A stretch of 64,000 nucleotides of DNA from Aerococcaceae bacterium DSM 111021 (GTDB lineage Bacteria; Bacillota; Bacilli; Lactobacillales; Aerococcaceae), in contig JACCEK010000001.1 in assembly GCA_020112395.1 (NCBI GenBank), positions 1,116,001 through 1,180,000 on the forward strand. The letters are read 5' to 3'. Positions 8,511 through 15,209 of the stretch are shown here, piece by piece. The translations under genes were made by a program, and so were the position numbers. The notes under the pieces are model-generated. The model was given only the letters and a program-made list of their open reading frames with translations. It searched no databases and was not told the DNA's origin. How positions within the stretch are numbered: the first letter of the stretch is position 1; each line of letters starts with the position of its first letter.

Positions 8511-9239
8511 ATGAACATTTTTGTATTTGAAACATCTCTAGAAGCATCACAATACGCATACGACTTAGTAGCAAAATCTTTAGAAACTGGTGCAAACACG
8601 TTTGGTCTAGCAACTGGTTCAACACCTGAAGAGTTATACTCAATTATACGTGACTCTGACTTAGATTTTACTTCTGCTAAAGCAGTAAACTTAGACGAAT
8701 ATTACGGTTTGCCGGCAGAAAATGATCAAAGCTACGCTTATTTTATGAAAAAACACTTATTCGATGCAAAACCATTTGCAAATACTTTTATCCCAGACGG
8801 AACTACAACGGATATTGAAAAAGAAATTGAAGACTACAATACTATTTTAGACGAGAATCCAGTAGACTTACAAATTTTAGGTATCGGTTCTAATGGACAT
8901 ATTGGTTTCAATGAACCAGGTAGTCCATTTGACTCTAAAACACGTTTAGTTGACTTAACAGACGAAACAATCCAAGCCAACAAACGTAATTTTGAATCTG
9001 AATCAGATGTCCCTAAAAAAGCTTTCTCAATGGGTATCGGTTCGATTTTAAATTCAAAACAAATCATTTTAATGGCCTTTGGAGAAAACAAAGCTGATGC
9101 TATTAAAGCAACCCTTCACGGTGACGTGACGACAGATGTTCCAGCAAGTGTCTTAAAAAACCATTCAAATACAGTGATTTTATTAGATAAAGCTGCGGCA
9201 AGTCAATTAGACCCTAGCGACTACGAAGTTATTGACTAA
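8511..9239 (+). CDS. nagB: Glucosamine-6-phosphate deaminase
   Basis: This enzyme converts glucosamine-6-phosphate to fructose-6-phosphate and ammonia, feeding amino-sugar carbon into glycolysis. It has 242 residues, usual for Firmicute NagB. Visible signatures are LATGSTPEELY (phosphate binding), VNLDEYYGL with the catalytic Asp, LGIGSNGHIGFNEPG (the family signature with the active-site His) and MGIGSIL. CTAGGAGG precedes the ATG. No nagA lies beside it. An AraC regulator starts 19 bases after the stop and is probably co-transcribed, which suggests amino-sugar control. Confidence 0.95.
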   Translation: MNIFVFETSLEASQYAYDLVAKSLETGANTFGLATGSTPEELYSIIRDSDLDFTSAKAVNLDEYYGLPAENDQSYAYFMKKHLFDAKPFANTFIPDGTTTDIEKEIEDYNTILDENPVDLQILGIGSNGHIGFNEPGSPFDSKTRLVDLTDETIQANKRNFESESDVPKKAFSMGIGSILNSKQIILMAFGENKADAIKATLHGDVTTDVPASVLKNHSNTVILLDKAAASQLDPSDYEVID

Positions 9240-9257
9240 TAGGTAAATTAATAATAC

Positions 9258-10070
9258 ATGACTATAAATTACACGCACAATCGAGCAAAGCGTTCGAATT
9301 CTCTTTATCATCCTTTTCGTGTTCAAAAAGATTGCATGACAACTGGTAGTCACGTTGATTACCCAGGTTTTTCAACATATGCCCTCTTGTTTATCACACA
9401 AGGAAAGGGAGAGTTAATTACCAAATATGAGACCTTCTTAATTGAAGGTCCTTTTTGCGTTCACATTCCTAATGCCTTACCTTTTAAGCTTGTCTCGGGC
9501 GACGAGGCATCAATGGAATGTGTGATGATTGAATATACGTTGAATCATAATCGAAAAAACCAGATGAATCTTAATCACTTTAGAGTCATTAATTTAAATA
9601 AAAAGCGAATGGACACCATTTTCTCGCTGTTATTACATGAAATTGATTCCCCTTCTAGTCATTTTAATGCTATAATAGGACATATTTTCAATTTAATCAT
9701 GATTTTTGAAAAAAATGAGACGAATCAAAAACTTATGGAACTTAATTATACCCGTTTAAGTCAAAATGTTCGTACTGCTCAGTATTTTATGGATCATAAT
9801 TTCAATAGAAAAATTTCGATTCAAGAAATCGCTACACATGTGAACTTAAGTCCTGATTATTTCATTAAAGTATTTCATAATGAAATAGGTATGACGCCCC
9901 ATCAATATATCGTTCGTTGCCGAATGGAGCACGCACATCTTTTGATAGAATCTACTCAGAAAACGATCCAAGACATTGCAAAAGAATGTGGATATAACTC
10001 TGTGAGTCACTTTTCTACAAAATTCAAAGAATTTTATGGATATACCCCACGAAATTTAAAAACAAGATAA
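9258..10070 (+). CDS. AraC-family regulator downstream of nagB
   Basis: This protein has 270 residues: an N-terminal cupin-like effector domain (about 1-160) and a C-terminal AraC DNA-binding domain with two helix-turn-helix motifs. The domain shows ISIQEIATHVNLSPDYFIKVF and IQDIAKECGYNSVSHFSTKF, and the closing YTPRNLK motif. The ribosome binding site is weak (TAGGTAAA), consistent with translation from the nagB transcript. It probably senses a sugar or sugar phosphate and may control nagB or amino-sugar uptake; this is inferred from position only. It is not close to the paired AraC proteins at 10290 and 17896. Confidence 0.88.
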   Translation: MTINYTHNRAKRSNSLYHPFRVQKDCMTTGSHVDYPGFSTYALLFITQGKGELITKYETFLIEGPFCVHIPNALPFKLVSGDEASMECVMIEYTLNHNRKNQMNLNHFRVINLNKKRMDTIFSLLLHEIDSPSSHFNAIIGHIFNLIMIFEKNETNQKLMELNYTRLSQNVRTAQYFMDHNFNRKISIQEIATHVNLSPDYFIKVFHNEIGMTPHQYIVRCRMEHAHLLIESTQKTIQDIAKECGYNSVSHFSTKFKEFYGYTPRNLKTR

Positions 10071-10188
10071 TGCTTTTGCTTCTAAAAAATTATATTATTT
10101 AATAATTTGAAGATACCATGTTAATATAGGTTGTAAGAACTGAACTTTGTAACACTTTTAATGATTTCGCAACATACTGATAATGTTT

Positions 10189-10205
10189 TTGTGAACTTTT
10201 CACAA
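10189..10205. promoter_or_regulatory. Inverted repeat upstream of the AraC gene
   Basis: TTGTGA-ACTTT-TCACAA is a perfect 6-bp inverted repeat with a 5-base centre, about 85 bases before the start codon. It resembles Rex- or CRP/FNR-like operators, but the spacer is one base shorter than the usual Rex site. A hairpin role cannot be excluded. Confidence 0.3.
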
Positions 10206-10289
10206 ATTTAATCGTTTATTTTATTCATTATGTGTAATATAATGAATTTATAGAAATAAGCACTCATATAGAAAAAGGAGGATAGGTTT

Positions 10290-11099
10290 ATGTATATATC
10301 AAATATTAATTCATCGTCAATTAAATTACAGTCAATCGAAACTGAAAATGTTACTACAACTAATGAAACTGTTACTGTCTTTTCAGAAACCAATCTAACA
10401 TTACTTTATATCGTTAAAGGGGCAGCAAATTACGTTGTCAACGAACGACAAGGCGATGTTAAGAAACGTGATATGATTTTACTTAACCCTGAAACTGTTC
10501 TTGAAATTACGCCTTTACGTAAAGTTGAATGGATTAAAATTTCCTTAACTGGAATTTTATTTACTTCTAGTTTAGATATCGACTCAAACAGTCGAATGTT
10601 TATTACTGAAGATACATCTCAATCAATCAAGCGTTACTTAGATCTTGCTATCTTAGAGTATAATCATCGTTTCCGTGGAACCGAGTTAATTCTTAAGAAA
10701 TTACTCGAATGTATCATGGTACATGTTTTGAGAAATAGTGAATTATCAATTAAAGATGCAAGTGTGCAAGTGAAGAATGATGAAATCGAACGTATTCAAC
10801 AATATATTCGTCAAAATTATTCTGAGAAGATAACTTTAGATGATTTATCTAGTCATGTTGGAATTAACAAGTATTACTTAATTCGTCTATTCAAACAAAA
10901 AACTGGGTTATCACCAATTGATTACCTTATTCATGTTCGTTTAGCTGAAGCCGAGAAGTTACTTGCAACGTCTAACGTTACAATTTCTAAGATTTCTGAC
11001 ATGGTTGGTTTCCACTCACCCTCTCATTTCTCTAAAACATTCAAAGAATCTAATCACTGTACGCCTTCTGCTTTCCGTAAGAAGCACAGTAATGATTAA
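10290..11099 (+). CDS. AraC-family regulator, paralog A
   Basis: This 269-residue regulator begins MYISNINSSSIK. It has a cupin-like N-terminal domain and a C-terminal AraC domain (ITLDDLSSHVGINKYYLIRLF; ISKISDMVGFHSPSHFSKTF; CTPSAFRKKH). It is collinear over its whole length with the minus-strand regulator at 17896-18705, which has the same length and the same first 12 residues, so the two arose by duplication. AAAAAGGAGG precedes the ATG. The pair brackets the ilvE operon and mgtA, but a regulatory link to those genes is only a guess. Confidence 0.88.
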   Translation: MYISNINSSSIKLQSIETENVTTTNETVTVFSETNLTLLYIVKGAANYVVNERQGDVKKRDMILLNPETVLEITPLRKVEWIKISLTGILFTSSLDIDSNSRMFITEDTSQSIKRYLDLAILEYNHRFRGTELILKKLLECIMVHVLRNSELSIKDASVQVKNDEIERIQQYIRQNYSEKITLDDLSSHVGINKYYLIRLFKQKTGLSPIDYLIHVRLAEAEKLLATSNVTISKISDMVGFHSPSHFSKTFKESNHCTPSAFRKKHSND

Positions 11100-11116
11100 T
11101 TTTAAGCTCTGATATA

Positions 11117-11165
11117 AAAACATCCTGTTTACAACTAATGGTTAGTTGTAAACAGGATGTTTTTG
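11117..11165. terminator. Strong bidirectional terminator
   Basis: A 22-bp perfect stem (AAAACATCCTG... paired with ...CAGGATGTTTT) with a 3-base loop is followed by T-rich sequence on both strands. It ends the AraC gene on the plus strand. Confidence 0.9.
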
Positions 11166-11167
11166 TT

Positions 11168-11335
11168 TTAAAAATAATAATCTGTAAAAGCATGAATAAA
11201 TTGCTCATTCCAGTGAGAATGTTTCGGATGCCGTATTGGAACGCAATGAATTGGTGACGAGCGATATCTGACGTCGTTCCTTCTACGCTTTTCATAGCAA
11301 TCGTCCACTCTTTTACAGTTTCGTTTATATTTTGT
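11168..11335 (-). pseudogene. Possible frameshifted C-terminal gene remnant
   Basis: Between the AraC terminator and the binding-protein gene, the minus strand holds coding-like sequence in two adjoining frames. One frame reads EGTTSDIARHQFIAFQYGIR and the next continues HPKHSHWNEQFIHAFTDYYF before a stop at 11168. Joined by one frameshift it looks like the tail of a soluble protein, perhaps a regulator. There is no start and the family is not identified. The evidence is composition and continuity only. Confidence 0.3.
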
Positions 11336-11340
11336 ATTGG

Positions 11341-12525
11341 TTATTCTACGTTCACTTCTACAGCATTTACAACCTCGCCGTTGTCTAACGTCACCATTAC
11401 AGCTGGTTTAACCGGGTTATGTTCTTCGTTGATTGAGAACGTTCCTGTGACACCTTCGAAATCAACTGTATCCGTTAGTGCTTGATTGACCGCTTGCGCT
11501 TCGGTAGATCCTGCTCGTTCGATTCCATCAACTAAAAATCCAATCGCATCATAACCTAATGCTGCAAACGTATCTGGAGTGTGACCATATTTTTCTTCGT
11601 AAGCTGCGACAAAGTCATTTGATTTTTGACTCTCTAAAGATGTATCGTAGTGAGTCGTATAATGAACATCTGCTGTATTCTCTGGCCCAGCTAATTCACC
11701 GAATGTATCACTTGCGAACCCGTCAGCTCCAACTACTGGCGCTGTAACCCCCATATCACGCAAAGCCTTTACTAATAAACCTGTCTCAGTATAGTAACCA
11801 GGCATGTAAATTGCATCAAATTCATGTCCTAATACCGTTGTTGCTAGAGAAGAGAAGTCTGTATCTCCTGATGTATAAGCTTCTGTTGAAACGACCGTTC
11901 CACCTTTTGCTTCGTAATCTTCAACGAAAGCATCTGCTAGACCAAGTGAATAATCCAATGCATTATCAACAATTAATAATGTGTTTTTTGCTTCCAGATG
12001 ATTGTAGACATATTCTGCACCTGCACGGCCTTGATACGAATCTTCATAAGCTGTTCTGAATAAGTTTTGTACTGCTTCTCCGTCAGAAGCTAATGTTAGC
12101 CCATCACCCGTTGTTGCTGGAAGTACATTTGGTTTGCTTGAATCTTCAATAACCGGTTTCACTGCATTAACTACACCTGAGGCGTTTGGACCAAGTACCG
12201 CTACGACGTTTTCGTCATTCGCTAAGCGAGTTTGTAGCGAGACGCCTTCTGTTGTATCTGTCTTATTATCTAAAACAACTAATTCTAATGGTCTACCCTC
12301 TAAGACACCACCTTCCATATTTTTCTGTTCAATATACAATTCAAAAGCCTCAACAGCTGGAACACTATATGGAGCAGCAGGTCCCGTTAATTCTAAGTTG
12401 ACACCTAATACAACCGGTTCTCCCGTTGCTTCTTGTGCTGATACATGTTGTGTAAACGGTATTGCTAAAGCACCTACAAGTGTGACAGCAGATAAGAATA
12501 ATTTAGTTAATTTATGCTTTTTCAT
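11341..12525 (-). CDS. Branched-chain amino-acid-type ABC substrate-binding protein
   Basis: This 394-residue extracellular binding protein is of the periplasmic-binding type I fold (Peripla_BP_6, LivJ-like). Typical segments are GVNLELTGPAAPYSVP, LVVLDNKTD, VLGPNASGVVNAVKP, DALDYSLGLADAF-like hinge regions and FAALGYDAIGFLVDGIERAG. The signal peptide ends HVSAQEA and has no Cys lipobox, so it is not an evident lipoprotein. AGGGGAG precedes the ATG. It is the last gene of an operon with ilvE and a FAH-family hydratase. No permease or ATPase genes are adjacent, so transport partners must be encoded elsewhere or the role is sensing. Confidence 0.88.
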   Translation of the reverse strand: MKKHKLTKLFLSAVTLVGALAIPFTQHVSAQEATGEPVVLGVNLELTGPAAPYSVPAVEAFELYIEQKNMEGGVLEGRPLELVVLDNKTDTTEGVSLQTRLANDENVVAVLGPNASGVVNAVKPVIEDSSKPNVLPATTGDGLTLASDGEAVQNLFRTAYEDSYQGRAGAEYVYNHLEAKNTLLIVDNALDYSLGLADAFVEDYEAKGGTVVSTEAYTSGDTDFSSLATTVLGHEFDAIYMPGYYTETGLLVKALRDMGVTAPVVGADGFASDTFGELAGPENTADVHYTTHYDTSLESQKSNDFVAAYEEKYGHTPDTFAALGYDAIGFLVDGIERAGSTEAQAVNQALTDTVDFEGVTGTFSINEEHNPVKPAVMVTLDNGEVVNAVEVNVE

Positions 12526-12550
12526 TTTAATTCTCCCCTATTCAAATTTA

Positions 12551-13300
12551 TTATGGTTTAACGCGCAATTCAACTTGCCCAACGTTTTCATAAGTGACAC
12601 GATATGTTCCTACTTCTAATTTCACCGGTAATACAAACGTTCCAGATGATACAAATCGACCTGCCTTTAATTTTTCGCCTCGGTCTTCTAATGCTTTAGC
12701 TAACCACTTAACAGCGTTCACTGGATGACCTAATACTTCTGTCGATCTTCCACGAACTACTTCTTCATCGTTCAGATATAAAACGCCTTCGACATCATCT
12801 AAGTCTTTGTAGCTATATTGTTTTGCCTCACCATATGTGACAGCACCGTTCACAGCCCCATCAGCAATAACTTCATAAAATGTCGTCTTAGGAAACCAGT
12901 CGTCATAACGACCATCTGGTGCAACAAGTCCTGGTGCAACTAAACATTTTTTCATGACTTCTTCGTCCGCGTCATCCCCATTAACGTCTTCTTGTATTAA
13001 AAAGACTAATTCTGTTTCTAAGAGTGGCTCATTATAATCTGATAATGATAATTCGTTTTTGACTGTCACATCAGTCATTTTCCCAAATAAGGGTGAATCA
13101 CTTTTGAATAAATCTTGGGTTTCTTTACTCGTTAAACTTATTTTGTAGCCTTGTAACTTTTCCCCATTCGCTTCTTTCAAAGCTAATACTGAGTCTTGAA
13201 CGCTGTATGCTTCTTGAGTAGATTCAAAATTGAGTACGCCTTTTTTCAAGGGCTTGTTATCTCGGTATGCTTGATATAATTGTTCTGCTTTATTTGTCAT
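12551..13300 (-). CDS. 2-keto-4-pentenoate hydratase / 4-oxalocrotonate decarboxylase family enzyme
   Basis: This protein has 249 residues in the FAH superfamily, MhpD-like branch. Family landmarks include GYKISLTS, SPLFGKMTD, the metal-ligand Glu-X-Glu motif in PLLETELVF, VIADGAVNGAVTYG, EVLGHPVNAVKWLAKAL and a closing SSGTFVLPV...GTYRV segment. Members hydrate or decarboxylate 2-oxo acids using a divalent metal. Here it is translationally coupled to ilvE by an ATGA overlap. That context points to a 2-oxo acid from branched-chain amino-acid transamination as substrate, which is inference. None of the usual meta-cleavage partner genes are present. Confidence 0.85.
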   Translation of the reverse strand: MTNKAEQLYQAYRDNKPLKKGVLNFESTQEAYSVQDSVLALKEANGEKLQGYKISLTSKETQDLFKSDSPLFGKMTDVTVKNELSLSDYNEPLLETELVFLIQEDVNGDDADEEVMKKCLVAPGLVAPDGRYDDWFPKTTFYEVIADGAVNGAVTYGEAKQYSYKDLDDVEGVLYLNDEEVVRGRSTEVLGHPVNAVKWLAKALEDRGEKLKAGRFVSSGTFVLPVKLEVGTYRVTYENVGQVELRVKP

Positions 13301-14352
13301 TTTAATGATCCTTTCTTAACCTCGACTGTTTGTACCCAACCTTCTGGACCTTCTTTTTCTCCAAATTGAATACAAGTTAATTCATCATACAATGCTCTTG
13401 TTAAAGGACCGACTTCAGTTTCTGAATGAAAGACTGTCTTTTTGTCCCCCTGTGTAATACTTCCAATGGGTGTGATAACAGCTGCTGTTCCCATCGCTCC
13501 AGCTTCTTTAAAATCATCTAAATTTTCTACGTAGACATCACCCTCTAATACATCCAAACCAAGAACATTCTCCGCGAGGTGGAGTAATGAATACTTTGTA
13601 ATACTTGGAAGAATCGAAGGTGATTTCGGTGTGACGAACACATTGTCTTTTGTAATGCCAAAGAAATTCGCAGCACCCACTTCCTCAATCTTCGTATGTG
13701 TCGCAGGATCCAAAAAGATTGAATCCGCAAACTGTTGCACTTTAGCTTCTTGACCCGCTTTAAAGCTTGACGCATAGTTGCCTCCAACTTTAGCTGCACC
13801 CGTACCTCTTGGCGCGGCCCGGTCGTAATCACTAATCATAAAAGGAGCTGGTTGTAAGCCACCTTTAAAGTAGGCCCCTACCGGTGTCACGTAAATTCCA
13901 AAAAGTGCTTCTGTTGCCGGTGCAACTCCAACTACATTCCCTACTCCAATTAAAAATGGTCGAACATATAGAGTTGCGCCTGATCCATATGGCGGCACCC
14001 ATTCTTCATTCGCATTAACAATATCATGGACTGCTTGGACAAAACTTTCAACTGGATACTCTGGAAGCATGACTTGATTGGCTGATCTTGTTAAACGTTC
14101 AGCATTTTGATCGATACGAAACAACTTAATTGAGCCATCTTTTGCTCGATACGCTTTTAAACCTTCAAAACATTGTTGACCTAGGTGAATAGCTGGAGAC
14201 GCCTCACTAATTGTGATTGAGTTCGACTCAACGACTTGCCCCTCACCCCAGACGCCATTTTTAAAGTAAGCCCGGTAACTTTTACCTGTATCAATATAAT
14301 CAAAAACAAGTGTTTCCCAATTTAATTTCTCTGGACTTGCAACTGCTTCCAT
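13297..14352 (-). CDS. ilvE: Branched-chain amino-acid aminotransferase
   Basis: This 351-residue PLP enzyme of fold type IV interconverts Val, Leu and Ile with their 2-oxo acids. Visible motifs are HLGQQCFEGLKAYR, the Arg-containing LYVRPF, GGNYASSFKAGQEAK with the PLP Lys, EEVGAANFFGI, and GTAAVITPIG near the C terminus. The last codons overlap the hydratase start (ATGA). GGGAG precedes the ATG. Upstream lie a leader peptide with four Ile codons and a terminator, so the operon is probably controlled by ribosome-mediated attenuation responding to charged tRNA-Ile. Confidence 0.95.
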   Translation of the reverse strand: MEAVASPEKLNWETLVFDYIDTGKSYRAYFKNGVWGEGQVVESNSITISEASPAIHLGQQCFEGLKAYRAKDGSIKLFRIDQNAERLTRSANQVMLPEYPVESFVQAVHDIVNANEEWVPPYGSGATLYVRPFLIGVGNVVGVAPATEALFGIYVTPVGAYFKGGLQPAPFMISDYDRAAPRGTGAAKVGGNYASSFKAGQEAKVQQFADSIFLDPATHTKIEEVGAANFFGITKDNVFVTPKSPSILPSITKYSLLHLAENVLGLDVLEGDVYVENLDDFKEAGAMGTAAVITPIGSITQGDKKTVFHSETEVGPLTRALYDELTCIQFGEKEGPEGWVQTVEVKKGSLK

Positions 14353-14379
14353 ACTATTTTTACTCCCTTTCCCAACTAA

Positions 14380-14429
14380 ATTTAAAAATAAAAAAGCCTA
14401 TTTAGATTAATTAATAATCTAAACAGGCT
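14380..14429 (-). terminator. Attenuator terminator of the ilvE leader
   Basis: On the minus strand, 15-bp arms AGCCTGTTTAGATTA and TAATCTAAATAGGCT (with one G-U) close a 5-base loop and are followed by TTTTTATTTTT. It sits between the leader peptide and ilvE. The upstream segment at about 14468-14493 is complementary to its 5' arm and can form an antiterminator. Confidence 0.88.
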
Positions 14430-14570
14430 TAAACTGTATATAGGTATGCGAAATGAGATTCCGCTGCCCGTTTAGATTATTAATCTATACGAGCAACAAA
14501 AAATGTTAGCACGCATAGATACAAACTCGAAAGTTTTTCCGTGTTTGTATCTATGATGCGGATACAAACA

Positions 14571-14630
14571 CTATCTAATAATGCTAATAATTGCAGCGAA
14601 TTTAAATGTATGTGTACTAAATTTTTTCAT
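14571..14630 (-). CDS. Ile-rich leader peptide of the ilvE operon
   Basis: The 19-residue frame reads MKKFSTHTFKFAAIISIIR and stops just before the first leader hairpin. Four of the last six codons are ATT (Ile). GGAGAGAG stands about 6 bases before the ATG. Stalling on Ile codons would let downstream RNA fold into the antiterminator form. The peptide itself probably has no function. Confidence 0.85.
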   Translation of the reverse strand: MKKFSTHTFKFAAIISIIR

Positions 14631-14661
14631 GTTATCTCTCTCCAAATATCTTAATACCGTT

Positions 14662-14690
14662 ATATTACGTGCTTAAGATTAGAAAGTTAA
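14662..14690 (-). promoter_or_regulatory. Promoter of the ilvE leader
   Basis: Reading the minus strand, TTAACT (14685-14690) and TAATAT (14662-14667) are 17 bases apart, about 32 bases before the leader peptide start. The -10 region lies in a 13-base stretch (CACGTAATATAAC) that recurs in front of the ABC exporter leader. Confidence 0.6.
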
Positions 14691-14758
14691 GCTTAATTCT
14701 AATTTATTTATCATTTCGTTTAAATCCTCTAATATTCATATAATGTTAATGAAAGTAT

Positions 14759-14787
14759 TTGACTTCTTTTCCTATAATGGTTATAGT
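14759..14787 (+). promoter_or_regulatory. Promoter of the mgtA M-box transcript
   Basis: TTGACT (14759-14764) and TATAGT (14782-14787) are exactly 17 bases apart. The expected start of transcription is near 14794, just before the riboswitch. Confidence 0.75.
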
Positions 14788-14794
14788 TGGGTTT

Positions 14795-15030
14795 GGAAAA
14801 TTTAATAAGATTTGTTAGGTGAGGCTCCTATGCATACATAGGCTACTGCCCAAAAACGTCCAGAGACGCCAATGGGTATAACAGGAATTGTCGAAATAAG
14901 GCTCTTCATAATGTAGCTAACGTTAACCGTTTACGATGCATAGTGCTAAAACTCCACAAAGAATCCGTACGAATTTTTTTGTGCATATTTTTTGAGTCCT
15001 CACTATTTTATTGGTGAGGGCTTTTTCTAT
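14795..15030 (+). promoter_or_regulatory. M-box (ykoK leader) Mg2+ riboswitch
   Basis: The core of the M-box is plainly readable: GTTAGGTGAGGCTCCTATGC, then ATAGGCTACTGCCC, ACGTCCAGAGACGCCAATGGG, and AACAGGAATTGTCG with AATAAGGCTC. It ends in a terminator (stem AGTCCTCAC/GTGAGGGCT plus TTTTT, 14995-15027). In this class Mg2+ binding favours the terminator, so the Mg2+ transporter is made when Mg2+ is low. Its position ahead of an MgtA-type ATPase fits. Confidence 0.95.
14995..15027 (+). terminator. Terminator of the M-box expression platform
   Basis: A stem AGTCCTCAC/GTGAGGGCT with a T-rich loop is followed by CTTTTTC. It is the regulated terminator of the riboswitch. Confidence 0.85.
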
Positions 15031-15075
15031 TTCTTATGGATTTCCATGCATTAGAACTAAAAGGAGGGAAAACAA

Positions 15076-15159
15076 ATGGACTCGTCCATGACGAAGAGAT
15101 TTCAAAATAATAATGACGCACCATGGCGAACCAGTTTGTCTACCAACAGATTCGTCTAA
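15076..15159 (+). CDS. Short uORF between the M-box and mgtA
   Basis: A 27-codon frame MDSSMTKRFQNNNDAPWRTS... ends TAA at 15159, 50 bases before the mgtA start. Its ribosome binding site (AAAAGGAGGGAAAACAA) is very strong, better placed than mgtA's own. It lies after the terminator, so it is made only when the riboswitch reads through. It could tune mgtA translation or a second attenuation step, as mgtL does in enterobacteria, but it shows no Pro-rich run. No homology is recognised. Confidence 0.5.
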   Translation: MDSSMTKRFQNNNDAPWRTSLSTNRFV

Positions 15160-15209
15160 TAGCTCATACAATTGAAGTCTCGTTAATGACAATTAAGGAG
15201 GCTATGGCC

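Larger units (their letters stand above)
14380..14640 (-). promoter_or_regulatory. Ile-responsive transcription attenuator leader of ilvE
   Basis: The leader holds, in order on the minus strand, the coding frame of a 19-residue peptide and several competing hairpins. The first is GTGTTTGTATC/GATACAAACAC. An alternative pairing is CATAGATACAAAC with GTTTGTATCTATG (13 bp). Next comes a hairpin around AGATTAATAATCT, which can also pair with the terminator's 5' arm, and last the terminator. This is the arrangement of classical amino-acid attenuation. No T-box motif is present. The fold was derived by eye. Confidence 0.8.

Noticed and set aside
12134..12619. Long plus-strand frame of 161 codons
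   Set aside because: It is antisense to the binding-protein gene, has no ribosome binding site and no family features.
14380..14640. T-box riboswitch upstream of ilvE
   Set aside because: The conserved T-box sequence and specifier-loop layout are missing; a leader peptide with Ile codons and an attenuator explains the structure better.
15123..15209. N-terminal extension of mgtA from the ATG at 15123
   Set aside because: It has no ribosome binding site and overlaps the uORF; the ATG at 15210 has AAGGAGG at good spacing.
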